Part shown: positions 1-6,436 of the stretch, piece by piece | Layout: every line of letters begins with the position of its first letter | How positions within the stretch are numbered: the stretch's first letter is position 1 | NCBI GenBank assembly: GCA_030612905.1 | Contig: JAUWNA010000108.1 | Coordinates: 1-6,701, forward strand | DNA from: Promethearchaeota archaeon | GTDB taxonomy: Archaea; Asgardarchaeota; Lokiarchaeia; Sigyniarchaeales; SOKP01 | DNA: 6,701 nt | Reading direction: 5' to 3' | Program-made: the position numbers and the translations under genes | Notes under the pieces: model-generated | Database searches by the model: none | What the model was told of the DNA's origin: nothing | What the model saw: only the letters and a program-made list of their open reading frames with translations

Positions 1-10
1 ATCAATTTAT

Positions 11-1678
11 TTAATCTAAATAAGCCCCGTATTTTGCAGAACTTACAATTTTTCTGTATACATTTAAATAACCTTTCTTTACCTTAGGTTCGGGTTTTTT
101 CCAATTTTTTAATCTATTTTTAATTTCTTCTTCTGAAACTAGTAAGTTCAATAGACGATTTTCCAAATCTATTTCAATAATATCTCCATCTTGAACTATT
201 GAGATTGGACCCCCTTCAAATGCTTCGGGACAAACATGTCCTATGAAAGGTCCTCTTGTTGCGCCTGAGTACCTTCCATCAGTTATCATTGCTACGGAAT
301 CTCCTAGCCCCATACCTATTAGAACGGCTGCGGGGATAGATAATTCTCTCATACCCGGGCTCCCTTTAGGACCTTCGTATCTAACGACTAAAACATCCCC
401 TTCTTTAATTTTATCACTCATTAAAGCATCTTTTAATTCTTCTTCCGCTTCAAATACTTTGGCAGGTCCTTTATGATGTCTCATTTTATAGTCAACTGCA
501 CTCTGCTTCACGATTGCTCCTTCTGGCGCTAAATTTCCTTTTAATACCGCAATTCCTCCTTCATTTGAAATCGGATCGTCTAGGTCGCGTATTAACTGAT
601 GTTCTAATACTTCAACTTTTTCAAGATATGTATCTAACGACTCTCCTAAAATATTTATTGCCGATAAATCTAAAAACTTTGATAATTTCTTGGTAAGAAC
701 TTTAACGCTCCCCGCTTCGTGAAACTCTGTGAGGTTATATTCGGAAGCCGGTTTGAATTTAGCCAATAACGGAACAGATTTACTTAATCTATCGAAGTCA
801 AAATGGTTTAAAACGCCGCCAATTTCGTGAGATAACGCACACATATGAAGAATCATGTTGGTGGACCCTCCAAAAGATAAAGCAACTTTGCACGCGTTTT
901 CTATCGATTTATGTGTGATCAAATCTAGAGCGGTAATATTCGTTTCTACCAAATTCATTATAGTTTTTCCAGTTTCTTTACTCAATTCTTCGCGTTCCTT
1001 TCCAATTGCGCTTGTAGTAGCACAATCAGGTAACGAAAGCCCCATTACTTCAACGATACAAGCCATTGTATTTGCTGTACCCATCATATTACACGCTCCT
1101 GGAGAACAACAAGTCTCAGATTCAATAAGAAAAAATTCTTCCTCACTAATTTTTCCTGCTTTGAATCTACCAATTGCTTCTTTAATATCAGAAGTTACAA
1201 AAGTTTTTCCTTTTAACGGACCGTTGTTGAAATATTTTGGCTTCATAATGCCTCCAGTTAAAAATACCGTAGGAATATCACATCTGGCGGCTGCTAAGAG
1301 CATACCTGGTATAATTTTATCGCACGAACTTAACATTACCATTCCATCAAAATTATAGGCTTTTATCGTACTTTCAATTGATGCTGCTATTATCTCGCGC
1401 GAAGGTAAGACAAATTTTGAATAATTGCCTGAATTGGCAATACCATCGCATATAGCAATAGTATTGAATTCCATCGGGGTACCTCCTGCTTCTCTTACGC
1501 CTTCTTTGACATAATTACTCAACTTATGTAAATGGATGTGTCCAGGATTAATCTCGTTCCATGAATTAACGATTGCTATACGCTGTTTTGCTAGATCTTT
1601 ATAAGAATAGCCGCAACCACGAAATAAAGCTCTGGAATAAGCTTTCAAAGGATCTAAATCTTCTTTTTCTGCTGGCAT
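11..1678 (-). CDS. ilvD: IlvD/Edd-family dehydratase (dihydroxy-acid or sugar-acid dehydratase)
   Basis: Cytosolic Fe-S and Mg-dependent dehydratase of 555 residues, the usual length for IlvD. The family removes water from 2,3-dihydroxy acids (valine/isoleucine synthesis) or from sugar acids such as gluconate, xylonate or arabinonate. Visible motifs are NSWNEINPGH (38-47), ICDGI (76-80), LPSRE (91-95), SCDK (118-121), SPGAC..MGTANTMA (192-206), GGSTN (270-274), RYEGPKGSPGMRE (433-445) and TDGRYSG (466-472). By family analogy, C119 and C196 bind the cluster, D78, D120, K121 (carbamylated) and E445 bind Mg, and S471 is the catalytic base. The first cluster cysteine of the three-Cys [2Fe-2S] clade is glycine here (G46), as in E. 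coli IlvD; C77 is an extra cysteine beside D78. SPGAC..MGTA resembles sugar-acid dehydratases, while the N-terminal half resembles IlvD. A TATA box 26 bases upstream fixes the start as leaderless. Family is certain; substrate is not. Confidence 0.93.
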   Translation of the reverse strand: MPAEKEDLDPLKAYSRALFRGCGYSYKDLAKQRIAIVNSWNEINPGHIHLHKLSNYVKEGVREAGGTPMEFNTIAICDGIANSGNYSKFVLPSREIIAASIESTIKAYNFDGMVMLSSCDKIIPGMLLAAARCDIPTVFLTGGIMKPKYFNNGPLKGKTFVTSDIKEAIGRFKAGKISEEEFFLIESETCCSPGACNMMGTANTMACIVEVMGLSLPDCATTSAIGKEREELSKETGKTIMNLVETNITALDLITHKSIENACKVALSFGGSTNMILHMCALSHEIGGVLNHFDFDRLSKSVPLLAKFKPASEYNLTEFHEAGSVKVLTKKLSKFLDLSAINILGESLDTYLEKVEVLEHQLIRDLDDPISNEGGIAVLKGNLAPEGAIVKQSAVDYKMRHHKGPAKVFEAEEELKDALMSDKIKEGDVLVVRYEGPKGSPGMRELSIPAAVLIGMGLGDSVAMITDGRYSGATRGPFIGHVCPEAFEGGPISIVQDGDIIEIDLENRLLNLLVSEEEIKNRLKNWKKPEPKVKKGYLNVYRKIVSSAKYGAYLD

Positions 1679-1697
1679 TTTAAGTTCTACTACGACT

Positions 1698-1709
1698 TAT
1701 TTATATAAT
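1698..1709 (-). promoter_or_regulatory. TATA-box promoter of the dehydratase gene
   Basis: On the minus strand the sequence reads TTATATAAATAA, centred about 26 bases before the ATG at 1678. Archaeal transcription usually starts about 25 bases after the TATA box, so the transcript should begin at or next to the start codon. There is no Shine-Dalgarno sequence in the short gap, which agrees with a leaderless mRNA. The call rests on pattern and spacing only. Confidence 0.6.
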
Positions 1710-1804
1710 TTAAATTTAACGTTCCTTCTAGATATTATCCGAAAACCAATTATTTTTTAAAAATTTTTGTTTAATAGTAATTTAGAACATTTTCAGAAAT
1801 AGAG

Positions 1805-1816
1805 TTATATATATTA
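1805..1816 (+). promoter_or_regulatory. TATA-box promoter of the first oxidoreductase gene
   Basis: TTATATATATTA is centred about 29 bases before the ATG at 1840. The predicted transcription start is within a few bases of that ATG, giving a leaderless or nearly leaderless mRNA. No Shine-Dalgarno-like purine run is present before the ATG, which supports this reading. Confidence 0.6.
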
Positions 1817-1839
1817 AATTAAATCTTTTACTAATTGTC

Positions 1840-2946
1840 ATGCTGAAAGTAGGGATAATAGGGACTGGCGTTATTTTTGATCTTAATATTTTAGGATATT
1901 TAAATAATAACGATGTAAAGATTACTTGCCTATGTAATAGAACTTCAGAGAAAGCAAAAAGCAAAATCAAACAGTTCAATTTAGATAAAAACATCAGAAT
2001 ATATTCTGATTATAAAGTCATGTTGGATAAAGAGGTATTGGACATCGTTGAAATCCTCCTACCTCATCACCTACACGCTGAAGTAACGAGTTACGCTGCC
2101 GGGAAAGGAATAAAAGGAATCTCAGTCCAAAAACCAATGGCTTTAACGCTGACTGAAGCAGACAAAATGATTGAAGCATGTAAAAATTCTGGATCAATTC
2201 TTTCGATATACGAGAATTTCTTATTTACTCCCCATGTATTAAAAGCCAAAGAACTAATCGATTTAGATTATATTGGCGATCCCTCATCAATTCGAATAAA
2301 AATTGCGATGGGCGGTAAAGGTGGTTGGAGCACGCCAAGTAGTGCAAATAAATGGAGAAAGGATCCAAAAATGATGGGTGGTGCTAAGACGGGCTCCCCA
2401 GTTCTATTTGACAACGGGTGGCACGCGTTTACTTTAGCAAGGTGGTTCTTTGATGAAGATATCGATAAAGTTTTTGCGTGGACAGACAATTTTAAAGGCT
2501 TAGATGCTCCAGCATATGTAATGTTCAAATATAATCAAAGTAGAGAACATGTTGTTCCACAATACGGTCACATGGAATTTTCTTTGATGCCTGAGATGAA
2601 CCTTCCTTCAAAATATTATTCCACTGATGAATTTATTGAAATTATCGCAAGTAGAGGAATCATGAAAATAAATCAAGGGACCTCATTAGGAAATCAAATG
2701 TCAAAATCAAATATTTTCGCTCCAATAGTAATAGTTAGAGATGGAAAGGTTGAAACATATAGTGATTTCGAAAACGATTGGAAATATAGCTTTATTAACG
2801 CAACAAAGTATTTTATAGATGTTGTAAAAAATAATAAAGAGCCCATTTTATCTGGTGAACAAGCGAGAAAAGTGTTAAAATTCAATTTGGCAGCAGTAAA
2901 GTCTGCTGAACTTGGTAAAGAAATCTTTATTGAAGAAATGCGTTAA
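1840..2946 (+). CDS. Gfo/Idh/MocA-family NAD(P)-dependent oxidoreductase, paralog 1
   Basis: Predicted cytosolic dehydrogenase (368 residues) that would oxidise or reduce a hydroxyl of a sugar, polyol or glycoside using NAD(P). The N-terminal Rossmann domain (about 1-125) begins at once with MLKVGIIGTG (G5, G8, G10), which makes the start secure. The second strand ends in CNRTSEKA (32-39); asparagine-arginine rather than an acidic residue suggests NADP(H). The family EKP motif appears as QKP (97-99), with K98 the expected catalytic lysine. PHHLHA (75-80) precedes it. The C-terminal substrate domain carries the D-x-G-x-H signature (D191, G193, H195). It is a clear paralog of the convergent neighbour, with long shared blocks such as LDIVEIL, PHHLHA, GISVQKPMA and DEFIEI. 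Its stop codon directly abuts that of the neighbour. The substrate cannot be read from sequence; the dehydratase next door suggests a sugar or sugar lactone. Confidence 0.93.
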   Translation: MLKVGIIGTGVIFDLNILGYLNNNDVKITCLCNRTSEKAKSKIKQFNLDKNIRIYSDYKVMLDKEVLDIVEILLPHHLHAEVTSYAAGKGIKGISVQKPMALTLTEADKMIEACKNSGSILSIYENFLFTPHVLKAKELIDLDYIGDPSSIRIKIAMGGKGGWSTPSSANKWRKDPKMMGGAKTGSPVLFDNGWHAFTLARWFFDEDIDKVFAWTDNFKGLDAPAYVMFKYNQSREHVVPQYGHMEFSLMPEMNLPSKYYSTDEFIEIIASRGIMKINQGTSLGNQMSKSNIFAPIVIVRDGKVETYSDFENDWKYSFINATKYFIDVVKNNKEPILSGEQARKVLKFNLAAVKSAELGKEIFIEEMR

Positions 2947-4203
2947 TTATTGGTCGTATTGGTATTTGAAATCCGTATGTTCTAAACCTTGATTAATTCC
3001 TTTTTTAAAATCTTTTCGTTTTCTTCTATAAAATGCAGTTAAGCCATTTGGGTCTGCCTCTAAAGGTTCCTCAACGACACAAGATCTATCTTCCTCATTT
3101 TCTGCGTTTATTTCTTCCCAATACACAATTCGTTTTTGCTGACTGGAGATATAAGGCATTTTAGCAAATACACATAAAGCCCTTCCCTGTTCTCCCGTGT
3201 AGATAGGTTCACCGCCATTCTTTATTATATCTATAAAATGTTCTGTTGAATTTATGAACGAGTACCTCCAATCTCTAGGTAAGTCTTCACCAAATGATTT
3301 TACTTCTCCATTGACATAAACGACAATAGGGGGATATTGAGGCGTTTTAGAGATAAAATTTCCTCCAGATGTGCATTGATTTATCCACATTATACCTTTA
3401 GTTCCTGATATCTCAATAAATTCATCACACTCGTAATAATTACTTGGATAATAAAGATTTGGAGCCATAGTAAATTCCATAGTACCGCATTTAGGTGGTT
3501 CATCTGAATTTTTGCTTGGGTATTTCCAAAAGATGTAAGATGGCTCATCTATAACTTTGGAAAAATAATCTATCCAACCATATACCTTCGCAACTCTTTC
3601 TTGCCCCATTAACCACAGCGCCATTGAAAATTTGTGGATTCCATCGTCATAAACCATTGGTCCACCTCCACAAACATCAACTTTAACGCGCCAAATAAGA
3701 GAATTTAACCCTCTAGGCATACCAGGTCCTCCAGTTGATACCGTATTAATTCTAAAATTTAATAGTTCCCCTATAACGCCTTGCTCTAACAATCCTTTTG
3801 CTCTTAAATAAACTGGATAAAACCGAAAATTTTCAAACAGCTTAAGTTTTACATTTTCCTCTTTGCAAACCTGAATCATTATATCGCAATCAGATATAGT
3901 ATGAGCCATTGGCTTTTGCACTGAAATTCCGGAAACTCCCGCTTTAGCACAGTATTCGGTCATGGGAGCGTGTAAGTGGTGAGGTGTTAAAATCTCAACA
4001 ATATCGAGATCTTCCCGATCAATCATCTTTTTATAATCGGTATAGATTTTAACGGTTCGTAATCCCCATCTTTCTAATTTTTCACCAGCCGTTTTTAAAT
4101 CAGTATCACACACAGCAACAAGCTCCGCGTCTTGAGAGCGAATATATCCTAACGCGTTTAAGTTTGCGATGTCACCGCAACCAATTATACCTACTTTTAG
4201 CAT
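2947..4203 (-). CDS. Gfo/Idh/MocA-family NAD(P)-dependent oxidoreductase, paralog 2, with C-terminal extension
   Basis: Predicted cytosolic sugar- or polyol-type dehydrogenase of 418 residues, paralogous to the neighbouring gene. The Rossmann domain starts with MLKVGIIGCGDIA (G5, G8, G10). The second strand ends in VCDTD, with D33 where an acidic residue normally selects NAD(H). PHHLHA is at 74-79 and QKP at 96-98, with K97 the expected catalytic lysine. YDDGIH (185-190) supplies the catalytic aspartate-histidine pair (D186, H190). Residues 252-340 closely match paralog 1 (PSxYY, DEFIEI, KGIM, DWRYSFIN, FIDIIK, GEQ). Unlike paralog 1 it continues for about 54 residues beyond the shared fold: an acidic stretch (about 365-384) followed by a basic one (RRKRKDFKK, 393-401). 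The function of this tail is unknown. The start is fixed by the Rossmann motif and a TATA-like box 25 bases upstream. Confidence 0.93.
   Translation of the reverse strand: MLKVGIIGCGDIANLNALGYIRSQDAELVAVCDTDLKTAGEKLERWGLRTVKIYTDYKKMIDREDLDIVEILTPHHLHAPMTEYCAKAGVSGISVQKPMAHTISDCDIMIQVCKEENVKLKLFENFRFYPVYLRAKGLLEQGVIGELLNFRINTVSTGGPGMPRGLNSLIWRVKVDVCGGGPMVYDDGIHKFSMALWLMGQERVAKVYGWIDYFSKVIDEPSYIFWKYPSKNSDEPPKCGTMEFTMAPNLYYPSNYYECDEFIEISGTKGIMWINQCTSGGNFISKTPQYPPIVVYVNGEVKSFGEDLPRDWRYSFINSTEHFIDIIKNGGEPIYTGEQGRALCVFAKMPYISSQQKRIVYWEEINAENEEDRSCVVEEPLEADPNGLTAFYRRKRKDFKKGINQGLEHTDFKYQYDQ
2999..3026 (+). terminator. Possible oligo-T terminator of the first oxidoreductase gene, inside its convergent neighbour
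   Basis: The two oxidoreductase genes leave no intergenic space, so any terminator of the plus-strand gene must lie inside the minus-strand gene. The first T-rich cluster on the plus strand after the stop is here: T6 at 3001-3006, then two T4 runs. It coincides with the lysine/arginine-rich codons of the neighbour's C-terminal extension, so the T-richness may only reflect those codons. Confidence 0.3.
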
Positions 4204-4223
4204 GTTTTAAACGAAGAGATAGA

Positions 4224-4233
4224 TTTAATATTA
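4224..4233 (-). promoter_or_regulatory. TATA-like promoter of the second oxidoreductase gene
   Basis: On the minus strand the sequence reads TAATATTAAA, centred about 25 bases before the ATG at 4203. It is a weaker match to the archaeal TATA consensus than the other boxes here, but the spacing is right for a leaderless transcript. No Shine-Dalgarno site precedes the ATG. Confidence 0.45.
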
Positions 4234-4273
4234 TTTTATTAAGTTTGCTCAAAATTAAAAAGTTTTAGATGTA

Positions 4274-4289
4274 AATTAAGTTCTAAATT
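4274..4289. promoter_or_regulatory. Candidate operator dyad shared in part with other promoters in the window
   Basis: AATTAAGTTCTAAATT is an imperfect palindrome of the form AATTnAGnnCTnAATT. Its left part, TTAAGTTCTA, recurs exactly at 1680-1689 directly before the dehydratase ATG. Its right part, GTTCTAAATT, recurs inverted at 1779-1788 upstream of the first oxidoreductase. Such a site could bind a regulator common to the three enzyme genes. The sequence is AT-rich, the spacing to the start codons differs among the three sites, and the full dyad is not kept at the other two, so chance is possible. Confidence 0.25.
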
Positions 4290-4340
4290 CATAATTTTTA
4301 TTGATATATTTTGCTTCTGTACATTCTCAAAAAATAAAAC

Positions 4341-4348
4341 TTTAAATA
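4341..4348 (+). promoter_or_regulatory. TATA-box promoter of the SCP2-domain gene
   Basis: TTTAAATA matches the archaeal TATA consensus and follows an A-rich stretch that could act as the BRE. It lies 60 bases or more before the ATG at 4409, so transcription from about 4370 would give a leader of roughly 40 bases. A second, weaker candidate (CTTATATC, 4351-4358) would shorten the leader to about 30 bases. Confidence 0.5.
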
Positions 4349-4393
4349 AACTTATATCGTAATCTATAACTGTAACCTTATTAAAAAAAAAAA

Positions 4394-4399
4394 AGGTAG
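4394..4399 (+). promoter_or_regulatory. Weak Shine-Dalgarno-like site before the SCP2 gene
   Basis: AGGTAG, directly after the A12 run, partly matches the archaeal GGAGGTGAT consensus and lies about 10 bases before the ATG at 4409. It is the only start codon in the window with both a predicted leader and a plausible ribosome binding site, and it supports this ATG as the start. Confidence 0.4.
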
Positions 4400-4408
4400 A
4401 AATTTAAA

Positions 4409-4837
4409 ATGGTTGACGAGAATTTAATAAAAGAATTGAAAGAAATGAGAGAAAAAGGTGCAAGCCAACCTTCTGACGCTCTCAAAATGTATGAGTTTGT
4501 CAAGCAAATGGCTGAGGAAAGCGAAGATTTAAAGGAAGAATTAGAAGATATCGATGCCATGGCGGTTCAACTCGTAGTAACTGACGTTAATTATAAGTAT
4601 TGGGTTAAGCTTGGAGACGGAAAGATCGATTATGGCGAAGGAGAGGCCGATGACCCGAGCGTTACCATGTCCGCGACAGGAGCAACTTGGGCAGGATTAT
4701 CTTCTGGCGAGTTAGATTCTACTAGCGCCTACATGTCTGGGGACCTAGCTATAGAAGGCAACCTTCAAGATGCTATCGCCTATGGGGAAATCGTTGGCCT
4801 AGCTATGGAAGAAGGAGCAGAATATTTTGGAGAATAA
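4409..4837 (+). CDS. SCP2 (sterol carrier protein 2) domain-containing protein
   Basis: Small, strongly acidic, soluble protein of 142 residues with no signal peptide or membrane segment. Residues about 1-50 form a charged, helix-prone N-terminal part. Residues about 50-135 match the SCP2 fold: a strand pair (MAVQLVVTDVNYKYWVKLGDG), then DPSVTMSATGATWAGLSSGELD, then the characteristic AYMSGDLAIEGNLQDAI (107-123). SCP2 domains form a hydrophobic tunnel that binds lipids, fatty acyl groups or other apolar molecules, either alone or attached to enzymes; this one stands alone. In an archaeon the ligand is unknown and sterols are unlikely. The gene is visibly richer in G+C than its neighbours and has a strong TATA box, a leader with a weak Shine-Dalgarno site and a T-rich terminator. 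That combination suggests high expression from its own promoter. Any link to the adjacent sugar genes is unproven. Confidence 0.9.
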   Translation: MVDENLIKELKEMREKGASQPSDALKMYEFVKQMAEESEDLKEELEDIDAMAVQLVVTDVNYKYWVKLGDGKIDYGEGEADDPSVTMSATGATWAGLSSGELDSTSAYMSGDLAIEGNLQDAIAYGEIVGLAMEEGAEYFGE

Positions 4838-4870
4838 ATCTTCAATTATTATTTAAACATAATTTCACAT

Positions 4871-4888
4871 CTTTTTTTTTATCTTTTT
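4871..4888 (+). terminator. Oligo-T terminator of the SCP2 gene
   Basis: About 35 bases after the stop codon the plus strand has T9 (4872-4880), a short ATC break, then T5 (4884-4888). Archaeal termination uses such T-rich tracts without needing a hairpin. An A11 run (4889-4899) follows directly and could pair with the T run, but only through A-T pairs. The tract separates the SCP2 gene from the transporter gene downstream, which has its own promoter. Confidence 0.6.
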
Positions 4889-4922
4889 AAAAAAAAAAAT
4901 TGTAATTCTAGTCTACATTTGT

Positions 4923-4941
4923 TTTTATAAATATTATATAA
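4923..4941 (+). promoter_or_regulatory. TATA-box promoter of the transporter gene
   Basis: Two overlapping candidates are present: TTTTATAA (4923-4930), centred about 32 bases before the ATG at 4959, and TTATATAA (4934-4941), about 21 bases before it. The first has the better spacing and would give a leader of only a few bases. No Shine-Dalgarno site is seen before the ATG. Confidence 0.5.
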
Positions 4942-4958
4942 AAGATTTTTTCGCGATT

Positions 4959-6368
4959 ATGGTTGAGGCCGCTAAACCCCGGGAGTTATTGGGATTTCGA
5001 TTATTTGGTTATTCAATTGGAGACTTTGGATTATCATTAGTAAATATTTTATTCGGAACATTTATTTTCCAATTTTATGTGTATACAATCAATCTTAACT
5101 CAATACTTGTCTCAGTTGGAATTTCAATGCAATTAATAATTGGTGCCATTTTTTCAATACTTTTTGGAGTTATTGTCGATAACAAAAAACCGGGAAAATA
5201 TGGAAAAAGACGACCTTTTTTACTTCTTGCCCTCCCATTGTGGGTTTTAGCGAATGTGTTGATATGGCTCCCTCCGTGGTATGCCCCTCAAACAGATTCT
5301 TTTTTTTGGCCGACAGCATTATTTTTCTGGTTTATGATTGTAATAAAAGCTATATCGGGTACATTAATCTTTAATGTTTACTTGGCAATGCTACCAGAAC
5401 AATCTCAGACTCAAAAAAACAGAAAAAAAGTTGCTTCTAACAGAGCAATGTTTTCAATTATTGCATCAATATTAGCATTATTGTTACCCTTGATAGTACA
5501 GAGTGTACTCCCCGATCCTCAAAATGTGAAATGGTGGCAGCCTTCAGGAGAGCTGATACTTTTATACATACCGATTATCGGTGTTTTATTTGCGATTTTA
5601 GGGTCAATAACTATCCTTTTTACATACTTTTCTGTAAACGAAAAATTTCATATTAGCTCCTCAATTAATGATAAGAACAAAACATCTTTTGGATCATCAT
5701 TTCGGCAGATATTAGTACCTATTAAGGACAAAAAATTTAGTAATTTTTTGGCAGTTAGATTTTTTAATAGTATCTCTGGCAATACTTTAGGTATATTAGT
5801 ATTTCCCTTTTTAGCGATTGTACTGAAATTTAGAGAAAGTGAATTTTTTATATATGTAATCGTTTCAATATTTAGTAAGGTTTCTTGGTACTTAATATGG
5901 AGAAAAATACTTACAAAAAGAAGCCTTACAACAAAGTTTTCTATATGTATCGGTTTTGCGGTAATTGCTTCATTTTTAGAGCTTCTATTCTTGTTAGAAT
6001 TCCTTGTTTTTGAATTGAAAATATTTATTTTTGTATTATCAATTGGAACGATATTAGGTTCTATGTACTCGATTCCATTATTTTCCATCCCAATTGGTGC
6101 TACATTGGTTCATGAAGCAGCTCATAAAATCGAAAAAACAAATACTAGTATGGCAATTTCAAAATTATCAGGAGCTTATTACGGAGCCCTAACTTTCGTA
6201 GCATCTCTTGGGCAAACATTTTCTTCTCTAATTTTAGGTTTTATCCTTTCTGGAGCAAATGAAAAAAATCCAATTATAATTACTCTCTCATTATCATCCA
6301 TGGGTATTTTTTATATGATGAGTTTGCTATTTATAAAACGTATTAAGCTAAATGAAAAATTAAGTTAA
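4959..6368 (+). CDS. GPH-type (glycoside-pentoside-hexuronide) MFS cation symporter
   Basis: Polytopic membrane protein of 469 residues, the usual length for the family, with about 12 hydrophobic segments (roughly 20-45, 50-75, 87-106, 116-146, 164-182, 199-225, 262-288, 294-314, 325-347, 350-380, 403-430, 436-460). The key signature is the loop after segment 2, GVIVDNKKPGKYGKRRPFLL (70-89), which matches the MelB/GPH pattern of aspartate followed by an arginine/lysine cluster and RP. The long cytosolic loop at 226-260 divides the two halves. The second half (SGAYYGALTFVASLGQT, 404-420) is homologous to the partial gene that converges on it. GPH members usually import sugars, glycosides or uronates with H+ or Na+, which fits the sugar-type enzymes nearby; the substrate is unknown. 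The gene is AT-rich and its codons differ visibly from the G+C-richer SCP2 gene just upstream. Confidence 0.85.
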   Translation: MVEAAKPRELLGFRLFGYSIGDFGLSLVNILFGTFIFQFYVYTINLNSILVSVGISMQLIIGAIFSILFGVIVDNKKPGKYGKRRPFLLLALPLWVLANVLIWLPPWYAPQTDSFFWPTALFFWFMIVIKAISGTLIFNVYLAMLPEQSQTQKNRKKVASNRAMFSIIASILALLLPLIVQSVLPDPQNVKWWQPSGELILLYIPIIGVLFAILGSITILFTYFSVNEKFHISSSINDKNKTSFGSSFRQILVPIKDKKFSNFLAVRFFNSISGNTLGILVFPFLAIVLKFRESEFFIYVIVSIFSKVSWYLIWRKILTKRSLTTKFSICIGFAVIASFLELLFLLEFLVFELKIFIFVLSIGTILGSMYSIPLFSIPIGATLVHEAAHKIEKTNTSMAISKLSGAYYGALTFVASLGQTFSSLILGFILSGANEKNPIIITLSLSSMGIFYMMSLLFIKRIKLNEKLS

Positions 6369-6420
6369 AGTAAAAAATAACGGTAATTTTCTGCTATTTT
6401 ATGATAAGAATAAATGTTGC

Positions 6421-6436
6421 AAAAAAAAGAAAAAGA
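6421..6436 (-). terminator. Oligo-T terminator of the partial transporter gene
   Basis: Starting one base after the stop codon of the minus-strand transporter, the minus strand reads T5, C, T8. This is a typical archaeal T-rich terminator. The plus-strand transporter that converges on it has only weak T4 runs (6387-6390 and 6397-6400) within the 68-base gap. Confidence 0.5.

Larger units (their letters stand above)
1679..1839. promoter_or_regulatory. Divergent promoter region between dehydratase and first oxidoreductase
   Basis: This 161-base AT-rich gap separates two divergently transcribed genes and holds a TATA box for each. Between the boxes are an A/T-tract palindrome (AAAAATTTTT at 1759-1768) and AATTTAAATT at 1708-1717, which may be simple composition. 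TTAAGTTCTA lies at 1680-1689, between the dehydratase TATA box and its ATG, and AATTTAGAAC at 1779-1788. Both have 10-base matches upstream of the second oxidoreductase. A shared region suits coordinated control of the two genes, but no regulator gene is seen in the window. Confidence 0.45.
4204..4408. promoter_or_regulatory. Divergent promoter region between second oxidoreductase and SCP2 gene
   Basis: This 205-base AT-rich gap serves two divergent genes and holds a TATA-like element for each. It also contains a 16-base imperfect dyad at 4274-4289 (AATTAAGTTCTAAATT, six of eight base pairs symmetric), listed separately as a candidate operator. A 12-base A tract at 4383-4394 sits in the predicted SCP2 leader. 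No small ORF or RNA gene is apparent. Confidence 0.45.

Noticed and set aside
855..1358. Plus-strand open frame of 167 codons inside the dehydratase gene
   Set aside because: It lies antisense to a strongly conserved family gene, has no recognisable domain and no promoter or ribosome binding site; it mirrors the codon pattern of the real gene.
1753..1768. A/T palindrome T6-A5-T5 as a possible operator or hairpin
   Set aside because: All A/T, without counterparts at the other promoters; in DNA this AT-rich it needs no special explanation.
2947..4203. Altered EKP motif (QKP) as a sign of an inactive oxidoreductase
   Set aside because: The catalytic lysine is kept, the D-x-G-x-H residues are intact, and both paralogs share QKP, so it looks like a subfamily trait.
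4383..4899. A12 tract before and T9/A11 tracts after the SCP2 gene as repeats flanking an inserted unit
   Set aside because: Simple homopolymers that suit a leader and a terminator; there are no longer flanking direct or inverted repeats and no target-site duplication.
5648..6088. Minus-strand open frame of 146 codons inside the transporter gene
   Set aside because: It is antisense to membrane-segment codons, rich in Asn, Lys and Ile as expected from such reversal, and shows no domain.
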